Origin: a virus
Reading direction: 5' to 3' (one strand)
Virus record (IMG/VR): IMGVR_UViG_3300042477_000580
Coordinates: 1-27,353 of that record
Length of the DNA stretch: 27,353 nucleotides
The notes under the pieces were generated by a model that saw only the letters and a list, made by a program, of their open reading frames with translations, searched no databases and was not told where the DNA came from. Below are positions 16,270 through 22,648 of the stretch, one piece after another (the stretch's first letter is position 1; each line of letters starts with the position of its first letter). The position numbers and the translations under genes are program-made.

Positions 16270-16540
16270 TCAAGCATTATCTCTTGGCCGTCGGAAGACT
16301 CAACCGATACTGATAATGTTGACTGATGTGAATCAGACATACAATCCTCTATTATCTATGTAGTTAGTACATGTTGTTTAGACATAGCCAAGGAATGGGT
16401 TAGGAGACCTGTTGCATGGAACACTACATAGCTTACCATTGTATTGTATATACACACTAAGTATGAGGCACGAATACGTGGCTCTCCGCAGGGCGGAGCG
16501 GGGAGGTGGGTATAGACAGTTAATAACTGTTATGATATAA
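16270..16540. ncRNA. Structured non-coding segment, strand unclear
   Basis: No credible gene lies here. Visible pairings are CATTAT/ATAATG enclosing TCGG/CCGA, CTGAT/ATCAG, an 8-bp long-range CTATGTAG/CTACATAG, a GC-rich hairpin CTCCGC/GCGGAG at about 16484-16498, and a perfect 7+1+7 palindrome ACAGTTAATAACTGT at 16516-16530 that could be an operator. Inverted repeats read the same on both strands, so direction cannot be fixed; an ATACGTTATG element near 16607-16616 on the minus strand would allow minus-strand transcription. Confidence 0.4.
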
Positions 16541-16580
16541 GAATATGTCATTGGCAGTATGCCTATTAAGATAATTGGCC
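16541..16580 (+). promoter_or_regulatory. 40-bp repeat A, probable promoter or control element
   Basis: Starts GAATATGTCATTG and ends ATAATTGGC. It matches repeat B (16827-16866) at about 31 of 40 positions. The two blocks most conserved are 17-18 bases apart, like the two boxes of a promoter. A is followed by a structured RNA-like segment, B by the first plus-strand gene. Confidence 0.5.
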
Positions 16581-16826
16581 TGCACGTAAGGCGGGGTAGA
16601 GACATAACGTATCTTGAAACTCTACAAATTCATGTTAAACTCAGCTAAAGGTTGGCCTCAACCTGCACATTATAGTGCGAATTAAGTGGCATTGAAAGCT
16701 CATATACAGATGAGTGTGTGTAGGTCACACCTGCCTACCATTGGACGTCCAATGAAAACAGTTATTGTGAAAGCCAGTGAATACTGACGGTGAAAGCCCG
16801 TAATCTTTTTCTCTTTAATAAGAGAA
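16581..16826 (+). ncRNA. Structured RNA between repeats A and B
   Basis: About 240 non-coding bases with consecutive hairpins: GCCT/AGGC, GTAGAG/CTCTAC (16596-16625), AGGTT/AACCT, GCAC/GTGC, CTCAT/ATGAG, AGGT/ACCT, a perfect 16-base palindrome CATTGGACGTCCAATG (16739-16754), CAGT/ACTG and ACGG/CCGT. The short phrase TGAAAGC recurs three times, each before or inside a hairpin. The last hairpin is followed by AATCTTTTTCTC, a weak terminator-like end near 16812. A promoter-like repeat before it and a T-run after suggest a discrete small RNA. Confidence 0.5.
16739..16754. repeat. Perfect 16-base palindrome
   Basis: CATTGGACGTCCAATG equals its own reverse complement. With no unpaired centre it is a poor RNA hairpin but a good binding site for a dimeric repressor. 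It lies about 80 bases before promoter-like repeat B. Confidence 0.5.
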
Positions 16827-16866
16827 GAATATGTCATTGTTAGGTCGCCTTTCAATATAATTGGCA
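16827..16866 (+). promoter_or_regulatory. 40-bp repeat B, probable promoter of the first plus-strand gene
   Basis: GAATATGTCATTG, then 17 less conserved bases, then ATATAATTGGC. The second box ends 27 bases before the lipoprotein ATG. A third partial copy, AGAATATGTCTTTG, is at 17660-17673 before the 158-aa gene. Recurrence ahead of early genes makes a phage-specific or host-type promoter likely. Confidence 0.55.
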
Positions 16867-16893
16867 ATTCAGCCAAATTAAATCATTATCAAG

Positions 16894-17235
16894 ATGAAAC
16901 GTTTCAAATTAATCGTGTATGCCCTTGCTATGGCCATAGCTAGCGCAGTTGTTTTCAGTTCATGCAGTCCAAGCAAAAGCGAAGTTAATCGCATTGAACG
17001 TCAGGCCATTAAGAAGTATGCAGCTGTTATGGACAGTCTTGCTGCAAAACCTGTTACTGTTTATTGCGGTCTTGTTGAGTGTTATCGTAATGATACACTT
17101 GTTAGCAGTGAGGCTGCATATAACAGAGATGCTATCGCCCTAAGGGTTGATGTTGATGTTATTCATTCCAATTATGCCAAGTACAGTCCACAAGACAGTC
17201 TTAGTGTTACATATTGGGAGCTTACTGTTAAGTAA
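16894..17235 (+). CDS. Small lipoprotein (113 aa)
   Basis: The N-terminus MKRFKLIVYALAMAIASAVV followed by FSSC is a typical lipoprotein signal peptide: basic start, hydrophobic core and a lipobox with Cys at 24. The mature part of about 90 residues is mildly charged, begins SPSKSEVNRIE and contains a second Cys pair (YCGLVECY). It would be anchored in the inner or outer membrane of the Bacteroidales host. Phage lipoproteins made early often block superinfection, but nothing here proves that. It has its own upstream repeat B and a strong downstream terminator, so it looks monocistronic. Leader is CATTATCAAG-ATG. Confidence 0.85.
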   Translation: MKRFKLIVYALAMAIASAVVFSSCSPSKSEVNRIERQAIKKYAAVMDSLAAKPVTVYCGLVECYRNDTLVSSEAAYNRDAIALRVDVDVIHSNYAKYSPQDSLSVTYWELTVK

Positions 17236-17239
17236 TTAT

Positions 17240-17257
17240 GGGGCTTCGGCCCCTTTG
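17240..17257 (+). terminator. UUCG-tetraloop terminator
   Basis: GGGGC-TTCG-GCCCC followed by TTTGCTT, four bases after the lipoprotein stop. The stem is 5 bp of G-C pairs with a very stable UUCG loop; the T-run is short. Confidence 0.8.
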
Positions 17258-17297
17258 CTTGAATTATCTTTATTATTAATTATATACATTTATTACA

Positions 17298-17561
17298 ATG
17301 AAAACAAGAATTGTTAAAGCAGTTGGTATTACAGGTGTAGATTTCAGCCTATCTGTATTTGAAATGATTGAATTGAAGAAAAGAGTCAATGCCATTAAAG
17401 CAGGAAGAGAGGCTATTGACAACGGTATGCTCGAGGGAGGAGTAGTTGCTATTGCACATTGTGCTGCAGACGAGTTGGCTGTATTTGTAGATAAGCTATG
17501 CTTTGATATGAGTGATATCGTTAAAGATTGCGAAGAACTATTTCAAGAACCAATGGCATAA
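17298..17561 (+). CDS. Small hypothetical protein (87 aa)
   Basis: The protein starts MKTRIVKAVGITGVDFSLSV, is mixed helical, and has a glycine-flanked middle (NGMLEGGVVAIAHCAADELA). There is no signal peptide or membrane segment. It is preceded by an AT-rich leader (CATTTATTACA-ATG) after the previous terminator and followed by a large hairpin at 17563-17610. Function is unknown. Confidence 0.75.
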   Translation: MKTRIVKAVGITGVDFSLSVFEMIELKKRVNAIKAGREAIDNGMLEGGVVAIAHCAADELAVFVDKLCFDMSDIVKDCEELFQEPMA

Positions 17562-17562
17562 T

Positions 17563-17610
17563 GAGCAAGAGTTAGGATATTTAGAGGGTAGGCCTCTTTA
17601 TATCCTGCTC
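17563..17610 (+). terminator. Large nested hairpin after the 87-aa gene
   Basis: Three nested stems share one axis: GAGC/GCTC, AGGATAT/ATATCCT and AGAGG/CCTCT around a 5-nt loop, with a 7-nt bulge on the 5' side. No T-run follows, so this is more likely an mRNA 3'-end stabiliser or processing structure than an intrinsic terminator. Confidence 0.55.
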
Positions 17611-17659
17611 TATCTGTCGTCCTCAACACGCCTTTGCCGTAACCGCAGAATTAAAGAAA

Positions 17660-17673
17660 AGAATATGTCTTTG
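17660..17673 (+). promoter_or_regulatory. Partial copy C of the AGAATATGTCNTTG element
   Basis: AGAATATGTCTTTG differs from the start of repeats A and B at one base. It lies 66 bases before the 158-aa gene and 7 bases after a CGTAACCGC motif. The downstream half of the 40-bp repeat is not conserved here. Confidence 0.45.
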
Positions 17674-17739
17674 CCACTACTCCTGTCGGGAAAGGTGCGA
17701 GTATTATTAATTTTATCAACATTCTAAATTTAAAGGAGT

Positions 17740-18216
17740 ATGAAGTACGACGTTTTAGCGGTTACCCGCAAAGAAGTAGAAGAGGGCGACAACAAAGGTA
17801 AAGCTTATTTTGTAGTTGAAGCCAAAGACCCTGACCCAATGGTTACACGGTCTATTAATTTCCCTGTTTTCCCTGAATCAGAAGCAGTGATTGAGTGGTG
17901 GGAAGAAACTGCGGCTAAATTTGAAGCAGGCGACAAGAGTCGCTTAAAAGCTATCAATGTAGGTCGCTATTCAGTGGGCGATACGGATATTAATCCGAAT
18001 TCAGAACCACTTCCTGCATTTCAGCTGATGAATAGCAAAACTAAGGAGTATGGTGCAGTGAGCACGTCCATGACGGTTCATGTGTTGCTTGATAGCGACG
18101 GCAAGCCTCGTGTTAGCCCACGCAAAGAAGCCATGCGTATCATTGCCAATATCGGCAGGTTCGTGGATAGTCACGTGAGCCAAGAGCCACAGGCTGATAC
18201 CGAACCACCTGTTTAA
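17740..18216 (+). CDS. Hypothetical protein with host-like base composition (158 aa)
   Basis: The protein starts MKYDVLAVTRKEVEEGDNKG and is acidic, without membrane segments. Its middle FEAGDKSRLKAINVGRYSVG and C-terminal KEAMRIIANIGRFVDSHVSQ are well formed. I do not recognise the family. It is richer in G and C than its neighbours, with codons such as CGC, GGC and GCG, suggesting more recent transfer from a host or mobile element. The start is preceded by AAAGGAG only one base before ATG, which is too close for normal Shine-Dalgarno use. A 13-bp hairpin with a T-run follows. Confidence 0.75.
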   Translation: MKYDVLAVTRKEVEEGDNKGKAYFVVEAKDPDPMVTRSINFPVFPESEAVIEWWEETAAKFEAGDKSRLKAINVGRYSVGDTDINPNSEPLPAFQLMNSKTKEYGAVSTSMTVHVLLDSDGKPRVSPRKEAMRIIANIGRFVDSHVSQEPQADTEPPV

Positions 18217-18233
18217 TTGACGCATAAAGTGAT

Positions 18234-18273
18234 GCAGTAGTCGACCATTCGGTTGGCTATTGCTGACCTTTTT
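18234..18273 (+). terminator. 13-bp terminator hairpin after the 158-aa gene
   Basis: GCAGTAGTCGACC pairs along its whole length with GGTTGGCTATTGC (three G-U pairs) around the loop ATTC. Five T residues follow after TGACC. The fully paired stem makes this a confident structural element and a likely terminator. Confidence 0.7.
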
Positions 18274-18552
18274 GTCTAAATTATGGTGTTTTTGGGACAC
18301 ACAGTTCTTTACCTCGTAACCGCAAAATTAGTGGTAAAATAGTAGTGTAAAATGAGTGGATATTTGGAGGATTATCTGATTAACCCCCAATTCTACCCTT
18401 CTACCATATAACCGCAAAACAACTCACCCTTAGATACGCATAATATAGCCCTCAAAGCTATTTTAAGCCTATTTAAGACACTTTCTATATTAAAACGTAT
18501 TACCCTACTATAAGTACCTTAGTATGCTTAAAACGCTTTAAAACACGTCATT
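18274..18552. other. Non-coding gap with CGTAACCGC motifs
   Basis: About 280 bases without a gene. It holds two CGTAACCGC-type motifs and a possible GGTA/TACC plus GTAG/CTAC pairing across 18334-18406. Its end is AT-rich, with TTAAAACGTATTACC near 18491 that vaguely recalls the minus-strand ACGTT elements. It is probably the control region of the membrane-protein gene that follows. I see no strong RNA structure. Confidence 0.4.
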
Positions 18553-18568
18553 TATTAATCAATAATAA
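18553..18568 (+). repeat. TATTAATCAATAATAA leader, copy 1
   Basis: Perfect copy of the recurrent early-gene leader, ending 10 bases before the ATG of the 73-aa membrane protein. Five further copies precede other plus-strand genes. Confidence 0.7.
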
Positions 18569-18578
18569 CAAACAAAGC

Positions 18579-18800
18579 ATGTTTAATTTAACAGAATTCT
18601 CATTATTATTAAGTGGAACTTCTTTAATTGCAATACCAATTATAACATTAATGGTATATATATTCATGAAGGTAGACTCAGACGGCATATATAAAATACG
18701 AAAGAAAGATATTAGTCCTATAATTATATCATGGGTAATAATGCTATTGGTGTTTTTATTTGTATTATTTATAGCAAAACCGCATTATATTAATCAATAA
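18579..18800 (+). CDS. Small two-helix membrane protein (73 aa)
   Basis: Two hydrophobic helices, about residues 7-31 (LLLSGTSLIAIPIITLMVYI) and 47-67 (IIISWVIMLLVFLFVLFIA), flank a short polar loop with KVDSDGIYKIRKKD. The size fits small phage inner-membrane proteins such as holins, antiholins or exclusion proteins, but no family is recognised. Its last codons (INQ-stop) are encoded by the next copy of the leader repeat, so stop and downstream leader are fused. Confidence 0.75.
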   Translation: MFNLTEFSLLLSGTSLIAIPIITLMVYIFMKVDSDGIYKIRKKDISPIIISWVIMLLVFLFVLFIAKPHYINQ

Positions 18801-18803
18801 TAA
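18788..18803 (+). repeat. TATTAATCAATAATAA leader, copy 2
   Basis: Identical to copy 1. It overlaps the end of the previous gene (codons for I, N, Q and the stop) and ends 4 bases before the next ATG at 18808. Confidence 0.7.
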
Positions 18804-18807
18804 CAAT

Positions 18808-19182
18808 ATGAAAAGAGAAAGAGCAAAAGATTTATTACCTATTATCACTGCCTATGCAGAAGGTAAAGTAATAGAATGCAGAGATGCAGTAAGAGCAAAA
18901 CAAGGGTCATGGGAGATAGTAGATGAACCAAGTTGGGTTGACACTATTGAATACCGTATTAAACCTAAGCCTAGGTACATACCATTCACATTTGATGACA
19001 ATTTGGTAGGTAGAGTTGTAGTTACTAGAGGAGGGGGTAAGGCGCTAATTGTAGGGCAAATAGAAGGAGGGGTATATGTTGGAGCTGGACTAGAGCCAAT
19101 AACATATATGGCATTGTTACTTTGGACCTTCTTAGATGGCAGCCCTTGTGGTAAACTATCAGAACCAAAAATAAGTGATTGA
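18808..19182 (+). CDS. Phage protein of a widespread small family (124 aa), unknown function
   Basis: The N-terminal half, AKDLLPIITAYAEGKVIECR followed about 20 residues on by W-x-x-V-D-x-P-x-W and EYRIKPKPRY, is a wording I have seen in many unrelated phages, usually unannotated. The second half ends LLLWTFLDGSPCGKLSEPK, like the W-x-x-x-D-G-S-P-C-G ending of the same proteins. It is soluble. No enzymatic motif is visible. It starts right after leader copy 2 and is followed by a very large structured RNA region. Confidence 0.75.
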   Translation: MKRERAKDLLPIITAYAEGKVIECRDAVRAKQGSWEIVDEPSWVDTIEYRIKPKPRYIPFTFDDNLVGRVVVTRGGGKALIVGQIEGGVYVGAGLEPITYMALLLWTFLDGSPCGKLSEPKISD

Positions 19183-19194
19183 ATTCACTATTTC

Positions 19195-19890
19195 AACTAA
19201 GTCCAACCTATATGGTTGGCCTATTAATGCAGCAGTTAAGTCACAAGCCTTAACACTTCTAGCTTTTGGAGGCGGGAATTATGCAGAGTGGTAGAGAATA
19301 ACTGGTTTATGTCAAACGTACTGTAATCCAACCACAGTCAGCCACTTCCTCGTGGTAGAAGAAATTAATAGCTCGCAAGGCTATTTGAGTTGGAGCTATA
19401 CACACATATTATCGTTTCTATGTGTGGAGGATATAGTTTTTAGATAACGAACGGGTTAGTCTAGCTCGTTAATAAATCCCATTGCAGCAGGGATGGGCAA
19501 CGCTGCAAATTAATCCTACACCGGGAACGCTGGAAATAGGTGAGTTCAATACCAGCATAAAAATAATCAGAACTATCGGTACGTAATCGGGTATATAACG
19601 GGAGGAAAGGGACATTCGAGAGCCCAGCCAACTGTCCTTATACTGACGAGATTACCAGTTGCTCCCAGTATTAGTCTTCGTGATTAATAAAACTGCCACA
19701 ATCTAAGACCTCTAAACCTTGTAACGGGAATAGGAAGAGGTCGCATTAATGTAGCCACAGCAATGTGAGAGTCCAAAGCCTCTATAAATACAGATGGATG
19801 CACTATTTTCTATGATACAACGCATCATATGGTTGCACAGAGTTCGTTAAAACGCGCATGCTTAATAATTACGATATCATAGATTAAAGT
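19195..19890 (+). ncRNA. Large ornate structured RNA with apparent pseudoknots (about 700 nt)
   Basis: No gene fits in about 740 bases. Perfect stems along it are CCAACC/GGTTGG (19203-19219), AATAGC/GCTATT, CACACATA/TATGTGTG (19401-19426), TAACGA/TCGTTA, GGGAG/CTCCC (19600-19666) stacked on CAACTG/CAGTTG (19629-19661), GACCTCT/AGAGGTC (19707-19742), CACA/TGTG and TATGAT/ATCATA. At 19476-19508 ATCCC/GGGAT and TTGCAGC/GCTGCAA interleave as an H-type pseudoknot. CCTA/TAGG with GCTGG/CCAGC (about 19515-19556) would make another. Size and style recall giant phage ncRNAs such as GOLLD and ROOL, but I cannot align it to either. Confidence 0.65.
19476..19508 (+). other. H-type pseudoknot
   Basis: Stem 1 is ATCCC (19476-19480) with GGGAT (19490-19494). 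Stem 2 is TTGCAGC (19482-19488, in the loop of stem 1) with GCTGCAA (19502-19508). All 12 pairs are Watson-Crick. Confidence 0.65.
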
Positions 19891-19905
19891 GTAGTATATA
19901 AATAA

Positions 19906-19921
19906 TATTAATCAATAATAA
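19906..19921 (+). repeat. TATTAATCAATAATAA leader, copy 3
   Basis: Identical to copies 1 and 2, ending 8 bases before the ATG at 19930 and directly after the large RNA region. Confidence 0.7.
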
Positions 19922-19929
19922 TAAATATC

Positions 19930-20157
19930 ATGGACAAAGGAATTAGTCATTTATTTTTAATTGCAATAGCAATATTATCTTTTGTAATAATTCTTGGATA
20001 CGCAAGTCGCAAGCCAGGAGCAGATGCAGCAGCAGAGCTAGCCATACCTATTATATGTATGATAGCAGTGTTAGGTCTTTTTGAATACTTCGGAAGAGCC
20101 GGAGATGAGAAAGAAAGCGATGATGAAGATTTGGACCCTAATATGACAGGAAGATGA
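19930..20157 (+). CDS. Small membrane protein with acidic tail (75 aa)
   Basis: There are two hydrophobic helices, about residues 5-24 (ISHLFLIAIAILSFVIILGY) and 36-55 (AELAIPIICMIAVLGLFEYF), then a cytoplasmic-type acidic tail (GDEKESDDEDLDPN). No family is recognised. Its TGA overlaps the ATG of the following lipoprotein gene (ATGA), so the two are translationally coupled and probably act together at the envelope. Confidence 0.75.
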   Translation: MDKGISHLFLIAIAILSFVIILGYASRKPGADAAAELAIPIICMIAVLGLFEYFGRAGDEKESDDEDLDPNMTGR

Positions 20158-20642
20158 GAAAGTTATTTACTTATATTGCCTTCTTGTTTGTTATATTATC
20201 ATGTAGTCACGTTAAAAATGAAGACAAGCTAATAGAGAAATTAGGAATTTGGAGTAATTTTGAAGAAGTAAGAGAAAGTAAAAGATATAAATTAAGACAA
20301 ATGAGCTCTGGCAATGAATCATATTCAAAGACAAGTGCTTCATTCTTTTTAATTTGTGGGAGTTACAGTAAAGAATCAGGTCAGGAATATAAAATAAAAG
20401 TATTCTGCGAGACTGATAATGGTTATAAAATATTTGATTTAGACCCTGAAGATACATATATATGTGTTGATAATAGTCTTGAATCACCAGAATTGTCAAT
20501 TAGATATCGCACAAGACCAAATGAGGAGAAGTGCGCTAATCTAGAGCGTAAAATAGATTGGATAACTACAAAGGTGTTAATATACACACCAGAAAAGTAT
20601 TTCCCAGAATCAATTGAGGCATTTAATATTAACAACAAATAA
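20154..20642 (+). CDS. Predicted lipoprotein (162 aa)
   Basis: The signal sequence MRKLFTYIAFLFVILSC ends in a lipobox with Cys at 17, followed by SHVKNEDK, a charged stretch like the export signals of Bacteroidetes surface lipoproteins. The mature domain has mixed strands and three further Cys (CGSY, VFCET, EDTYICVD) that could form disulfides. No family is recognised. It is coupled by ATGA to the small membrane protein before it. An envelope role such as receptor blocking or superinfection exclusion is plausible but not shown. Confidence 0.8.
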   Translation: MRKLFTYIAFLFVILSCSHVKNEDKLIEKLGIWSNFEEVRESKRYKLRQMSSGNESYSKTSASFFLICGSYSKESGQEYKIKVFCETDNGYKIFDLDPEDTYICVDNSLESPELSIRYRTRPNEEKCANLERKIDWITTKVLIYTPEKYFPESIEAFNINNK

Positions 20643-20667
20643 TTATTCTCTAAAACTCATTATCAAA

Positions 20668-21078
20668 ATGAAAAAACTAACAAAAGCAGTATTAATCGAG
20701 AGAGGTAAAGCACTTGGTCTTGATTTAACAATGAAAATGACAGCAGTTCAAATGACTGAAGCTATTGCAGGGGCAGTAGTTAGCGATGTACCGGAAAAAG
20801 AAGCTGAAAAGCCAAAAGAATTAGCAGTAGGCTCATTAGTAGTAACTGTTAATCGCGTAGCTGATTGTGAATGCTCTTACATATATCCAAAAACTATTGC
20901 AAAAATTCTTCAAAACGACAAAAGCGGTCACAAACCATTGAATGTACGTTTTTGTAATAATGGTTGTACTGTATGGGTAGAAAAACACGATGTTCGCGCT
21001 TTAACTGCAGACGAAGAATTGTATGCGGCAGCTCGATTCAGCAATGCAAATGGCTACAAGTATGCTACAGTCGATTAA
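20668..21078 (+). CDS. Hypothetical soluble protein with N-terminal helical domain (136 aa)
   Basis: I start at 20668 (MKKLTKAVLIERGKALGLDL), which has the CATTATCAAA leader also seen before the first lipoprotein. An earlier ATG at 20614 lies inside the previous gene. Residues 1-35 form a LEM/SAP-like two-helix segment (TKAVLIERGKALGL...MTAVQMTEAIAG). After an acidic linker, a strand-rich domain begins GSLVVTVNRVADCECSYIYP and holds Cys pairs (CEC, CNNGC). SAP-like segments often bind DNA, but this is only a resemblance. Confidence 0.7.
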   Translation: MKKLTKAVLIERGKALGLDLTMKMTAVQMTEAIAGAVVSDVPEKEAEKPKELAVGSLVVTVNRVADCECSYIYPKTIAKILQNDKSGHKPLNVRFCNNGCTVWVEKHDVRALTADEELYAAARFSNANGYKYATVD

Positions 21079-21475
21079 CATTCAAACTATACTATTGCTG
21101 TTCCTTTTTGGGGCAGCAATAGCTATGCTTGGAATGGCATTTCAGGCATTTATGCGACCTGGCCAAATATTCAATTGGTATGCATTGTGGCTTATTAAGA
21201 TGGTTGAAAAATCAACAACTAAGCAAATTGTAAAGGTTAAAGTGTGGGACTGTTTTGATGATGCAAGCTGGGAAGATGAAGAAATAAATGCAAAATGGTA
21301 TTATAGATTAATTGCAAAATTATCTAAGCCATTAGGGCTATGCCCTTATTGCAATACAACATGGATAGCAATAATATTCTATTTGATTTACTTTGGAATA
21401 TCATTTAATATATTCTTGTTAATAGGAATAGTGTGGTTCTTCGTAAAGATAATAAGTCTATTAGACGACAAATAA
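21050..21475 (+). CDS. Membrane protein with CPYCNTTW motif
   Basis: Starting from the ATG at 21050 (alternatives 21023, 21044, 21062) the protein has about 141 residues. One N-terminal helix (IQTILLLFLFGAAIAMLGMA) comes first, then a soluble stretch, then GLCPYCNTTWIAIIFYLIYF leading into a hydrophobic hairpin at the C-terminus. The C-x-x-C before a Trp and a membrane segment resembles small phage membrane proteins with a C-x-x-C-x-x-x-W signature. It overlaps the end of the previous gene by 29 bases from this start, suggesting coupling. Function is unknown. Confidence 0.65.
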   Translation: MATSMLQSINIQTILLLFLFGAAIAMLGMAFQAFMRPGQIFNWYALWLIKMVEKSTTKQIVKVKVWDCFDDASWEDEEINAKWYYRLIAKLSKPLGLCPYCNTTWIAIIFYLIYFGISFNIFLLIGIVWFFVKIISLLDDK

Positions 21476-21476
21476 T

Positions 21477-21583
21477 CCCTAAAGCGTTAGGGTTTAGTGG
21501 TAATAAACCACAAAAGTAGAGGAGCAGAGATATAAGTCCGAAAGCGAAATAATTATTAGCAAGGCAGCCAAAATCTCTGCTCC
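21477..21583 (+). ncRNA. Three-hairpin structured RNA
   Basis: Directly after the stop come CCCTAA-AGCG-TTAGGG (21477-21492), GTGG-TAATAAA-CCAC (21497-21511) and a longer element closed by a perfect 11-bp stem, GGAGCAGAGAT with ATCTCTGCTCC (21521-21583), followed by GTATTTTAAA. The inner 41 bases of the last element include CGAAAGCG. Three stems in 107 bases between two genes point to a discrete small RNA or an elaborate 3' end. Confidence 0.6.
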
Positions 21584-21638
21584 GTATTTTAAATTGAATA
21601 TAACAAACTCAATATAAAACAATTAACATTTATCAAAA

Positions 21639-21989
21639 ATGGCAACAGACAATCAAGTCAAGGCAAGAAAGAAAAACTTCTTAAAATTGATTCAGCATGG
21701 CTCTATTAGGCTACAAATGAATGGGAGTCTAACTCAAAGAGAGCAGTACCTATTAAAAATAGTTCAATCGGCAGCCGCTGCAGCAAGTGCAGAAAATGAT
21801 GGGGTTAATGAAATTTGGACAACTGGAAATAACTCTATAATTGCATTAGCAGATATAGGAAGCGACCACTTGTCTAATATAATTAGCTTTATTGAAAGAG
21901 GTGGAATGGTTAACAAGGAATTGCAATATGTGCTATTTTGGAAATTTATGATGATTGGTGAACAAGTACGAAGAAAACATAATAAATAA
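21639..21989 (+). CDS. Hypothetical helical protein (116 aa)
   Basis: The protein starts MATDNQVKARKKNFLKLIQH, with a helical alanine-rich stretch (KIVQSAAAAASAEN) and a C-terminal half DHLSNIISFIERGGMVNKEL ending in basic residues. It is soluble and small-residue rich. The leader is CATTTATCAAAA-ATG, the same family as at 16894 and 20668. It is followed after 5 bases by the next gene. Function is unknown. Confidence 0.75.
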   Translation: MATDNQVKARKKNFLKLIQHGSIRLQMNGSLTQREQYLLKIVQSAAAAASAENDGVNEIWTTGNNSIIALADIGSDHLSNIISFIERGGMVNKELQYVLFWKFMMIGEQVRRKHNK

Positions 21990-21994
21990 ACAAT

Positions 21995-22219
21995 ATGGCA
22001 GCAAGAAACTTTGAACTAATAACAGTTCTCGAAAAACCAGAGAAAGAAATTGTATATCACAGATTTGTAAAGAAACACATTGCAGCTAAATTGATAATAG
22101 CAATTAATCTAATAGATAATTCTGTTAGATATAAAGTGCAATGGAACACCTCAAAATTAAGAGGTAAAAATGAGTACTTAAAGATAAAAGATGCTATAGA
22201 ATACTATAATACATTGTAA
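21995..22219 (+). CDS. Small basic hypothetical protein (74 aa)
   Basis: The protein starts MAARNFELITVLEKPEKEIV and is rich in K, I and N, with a strand-helix pattern and the segment NSVRYKVQWNTSKLRGKNEY. There is no signal or membrane segment. It lies 5 bases after the previous gene and 1 base before the next, so the three form an operon. Function is unknown. Confidence 0.7.
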   Translation: MAARNFELITVLEKPEKEIVYHRFVKKHIAAKLIIAINLIDNSVRYKVQWNTSKLRGKNEYLKIKDAIEYYNTL

Positions 22220-22220
22220 C

Positions 22221-22478
22221 ATGTTTATAATTATAATAGGAACTGGGCCTCCAATATTTCATGAGCCAAGAAACTATGAAGAAGAAGTGATAGTTATTGA
22301 CGATTCAAAGAGAGTTAATTCAACAATCTATGAAATGCAAATAATTAATCGCGAATACGAATTAGTTCTGCGAAATGAGATTCAATCTGAAAAGAAAATA
22401 AGCTACCAAAAGATAAATGAAAAGCCGCAATTTTGCAAACCAACATTTAGGATGCATGAATGGAACTTTAAATTCTAA
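22221..22478 (+). CDS. Small hypothetical protein (85 aa)
   Basis: The protein starts MFIIIIGTGPPIFHEPRNYE, with a short hydrophobic N-terminus that is too short for a membrane helix. It continues with acidic and then strand-like stretches (TIYEMQIINREYELVLRNEI) and ends KPTFRMHEWNFKF. The start codon follows the upstream stop by one base. Function is unknown. Confidence 0.7.
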   Translation: MFIIIIGTGPPIFHEPRNYEEEVIVIDDSKRVNSTIYEMQIINREYELVLRNEIQSEKKISYQKINEKPQFCKPTFRMHEWNFKF

Positions 22479-22488
22479 TTCAATTCAA

Positions 22489-22630
22489 TGGTAGTAAGAA
22501 AATAAAATACCACAAGGACGACTCAAAAAGCAAGCGGCAAAAATATCGTGTATGCAAGAAGAGCGTGCTTGTGGTTGTAAATTCCCCTGACGAGTCTTTG
22601 AAAATTAAGACGAAACTATTTATAGCCGGG
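22489..22630 (+). ncRNA. Structured non-coding segment
   Basis: An 8-bp perfect stem, ACCACAAG (22509-22516) with CTTGTGGT (22568-22575), encloses about 50 bases with GCAAG/CTTGC-like inner pairing. GACTC/GAGTC and TGGTA/TACCA are alternative outer pairings. A frame runs across it, but its only start is GTG at 22565 and it overlaps a better gene, so I read the segment as RNA. It ends at TTATAGCCGGGAAAC, a phrase nearly repeated at 23609. Confidence 0.5.
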
Positions 22631-22634
22631 AAAC

Positions 22635-22648
22635 TATTAATCAATAAT
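22635..22648 (+). repeat. TATTAATCAATAAT leader, copy 4
   Basis: Fourteen of 14 bases match copies 1-3. It ends 4 bases before the ATG at 22653; an out-of-frame ATG lies at 22649. Confidence 0.65.

Larger units (their letters stand above)
17638..18419 (+). repeat. CGTAACCGCARAATTA motif, three copies
   Basis: Copies lie at 17638-17653 (CGTAACCGCAGAATTA), 18315-18330 (CGTAACCGCAAAATTA) and 18409-18419 (TAACCGCAAAA). The first two match at 15 of 16 positions. All lie in non-coding gaps on either side of the 158-aa gene, each a few bases after a pyrimidine-rich stretch. They may be binding sites for a regulator. Confidence 0.5.

Noticed and set aside
16001-16273. Minus-strand 90-aa frame
   Set aside because: It crosses A/T tracts and the degenerate repeats, giving a low-complexity F/Y/K-rich product; the transition-type repeat differences do not preserve a protein.
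17512-17727. Plus-strand 71-aa frame
   Set aside because: It overlaps the end of the 87-aa gene out of frame and crosses the nested hairpin at 17563-17610.
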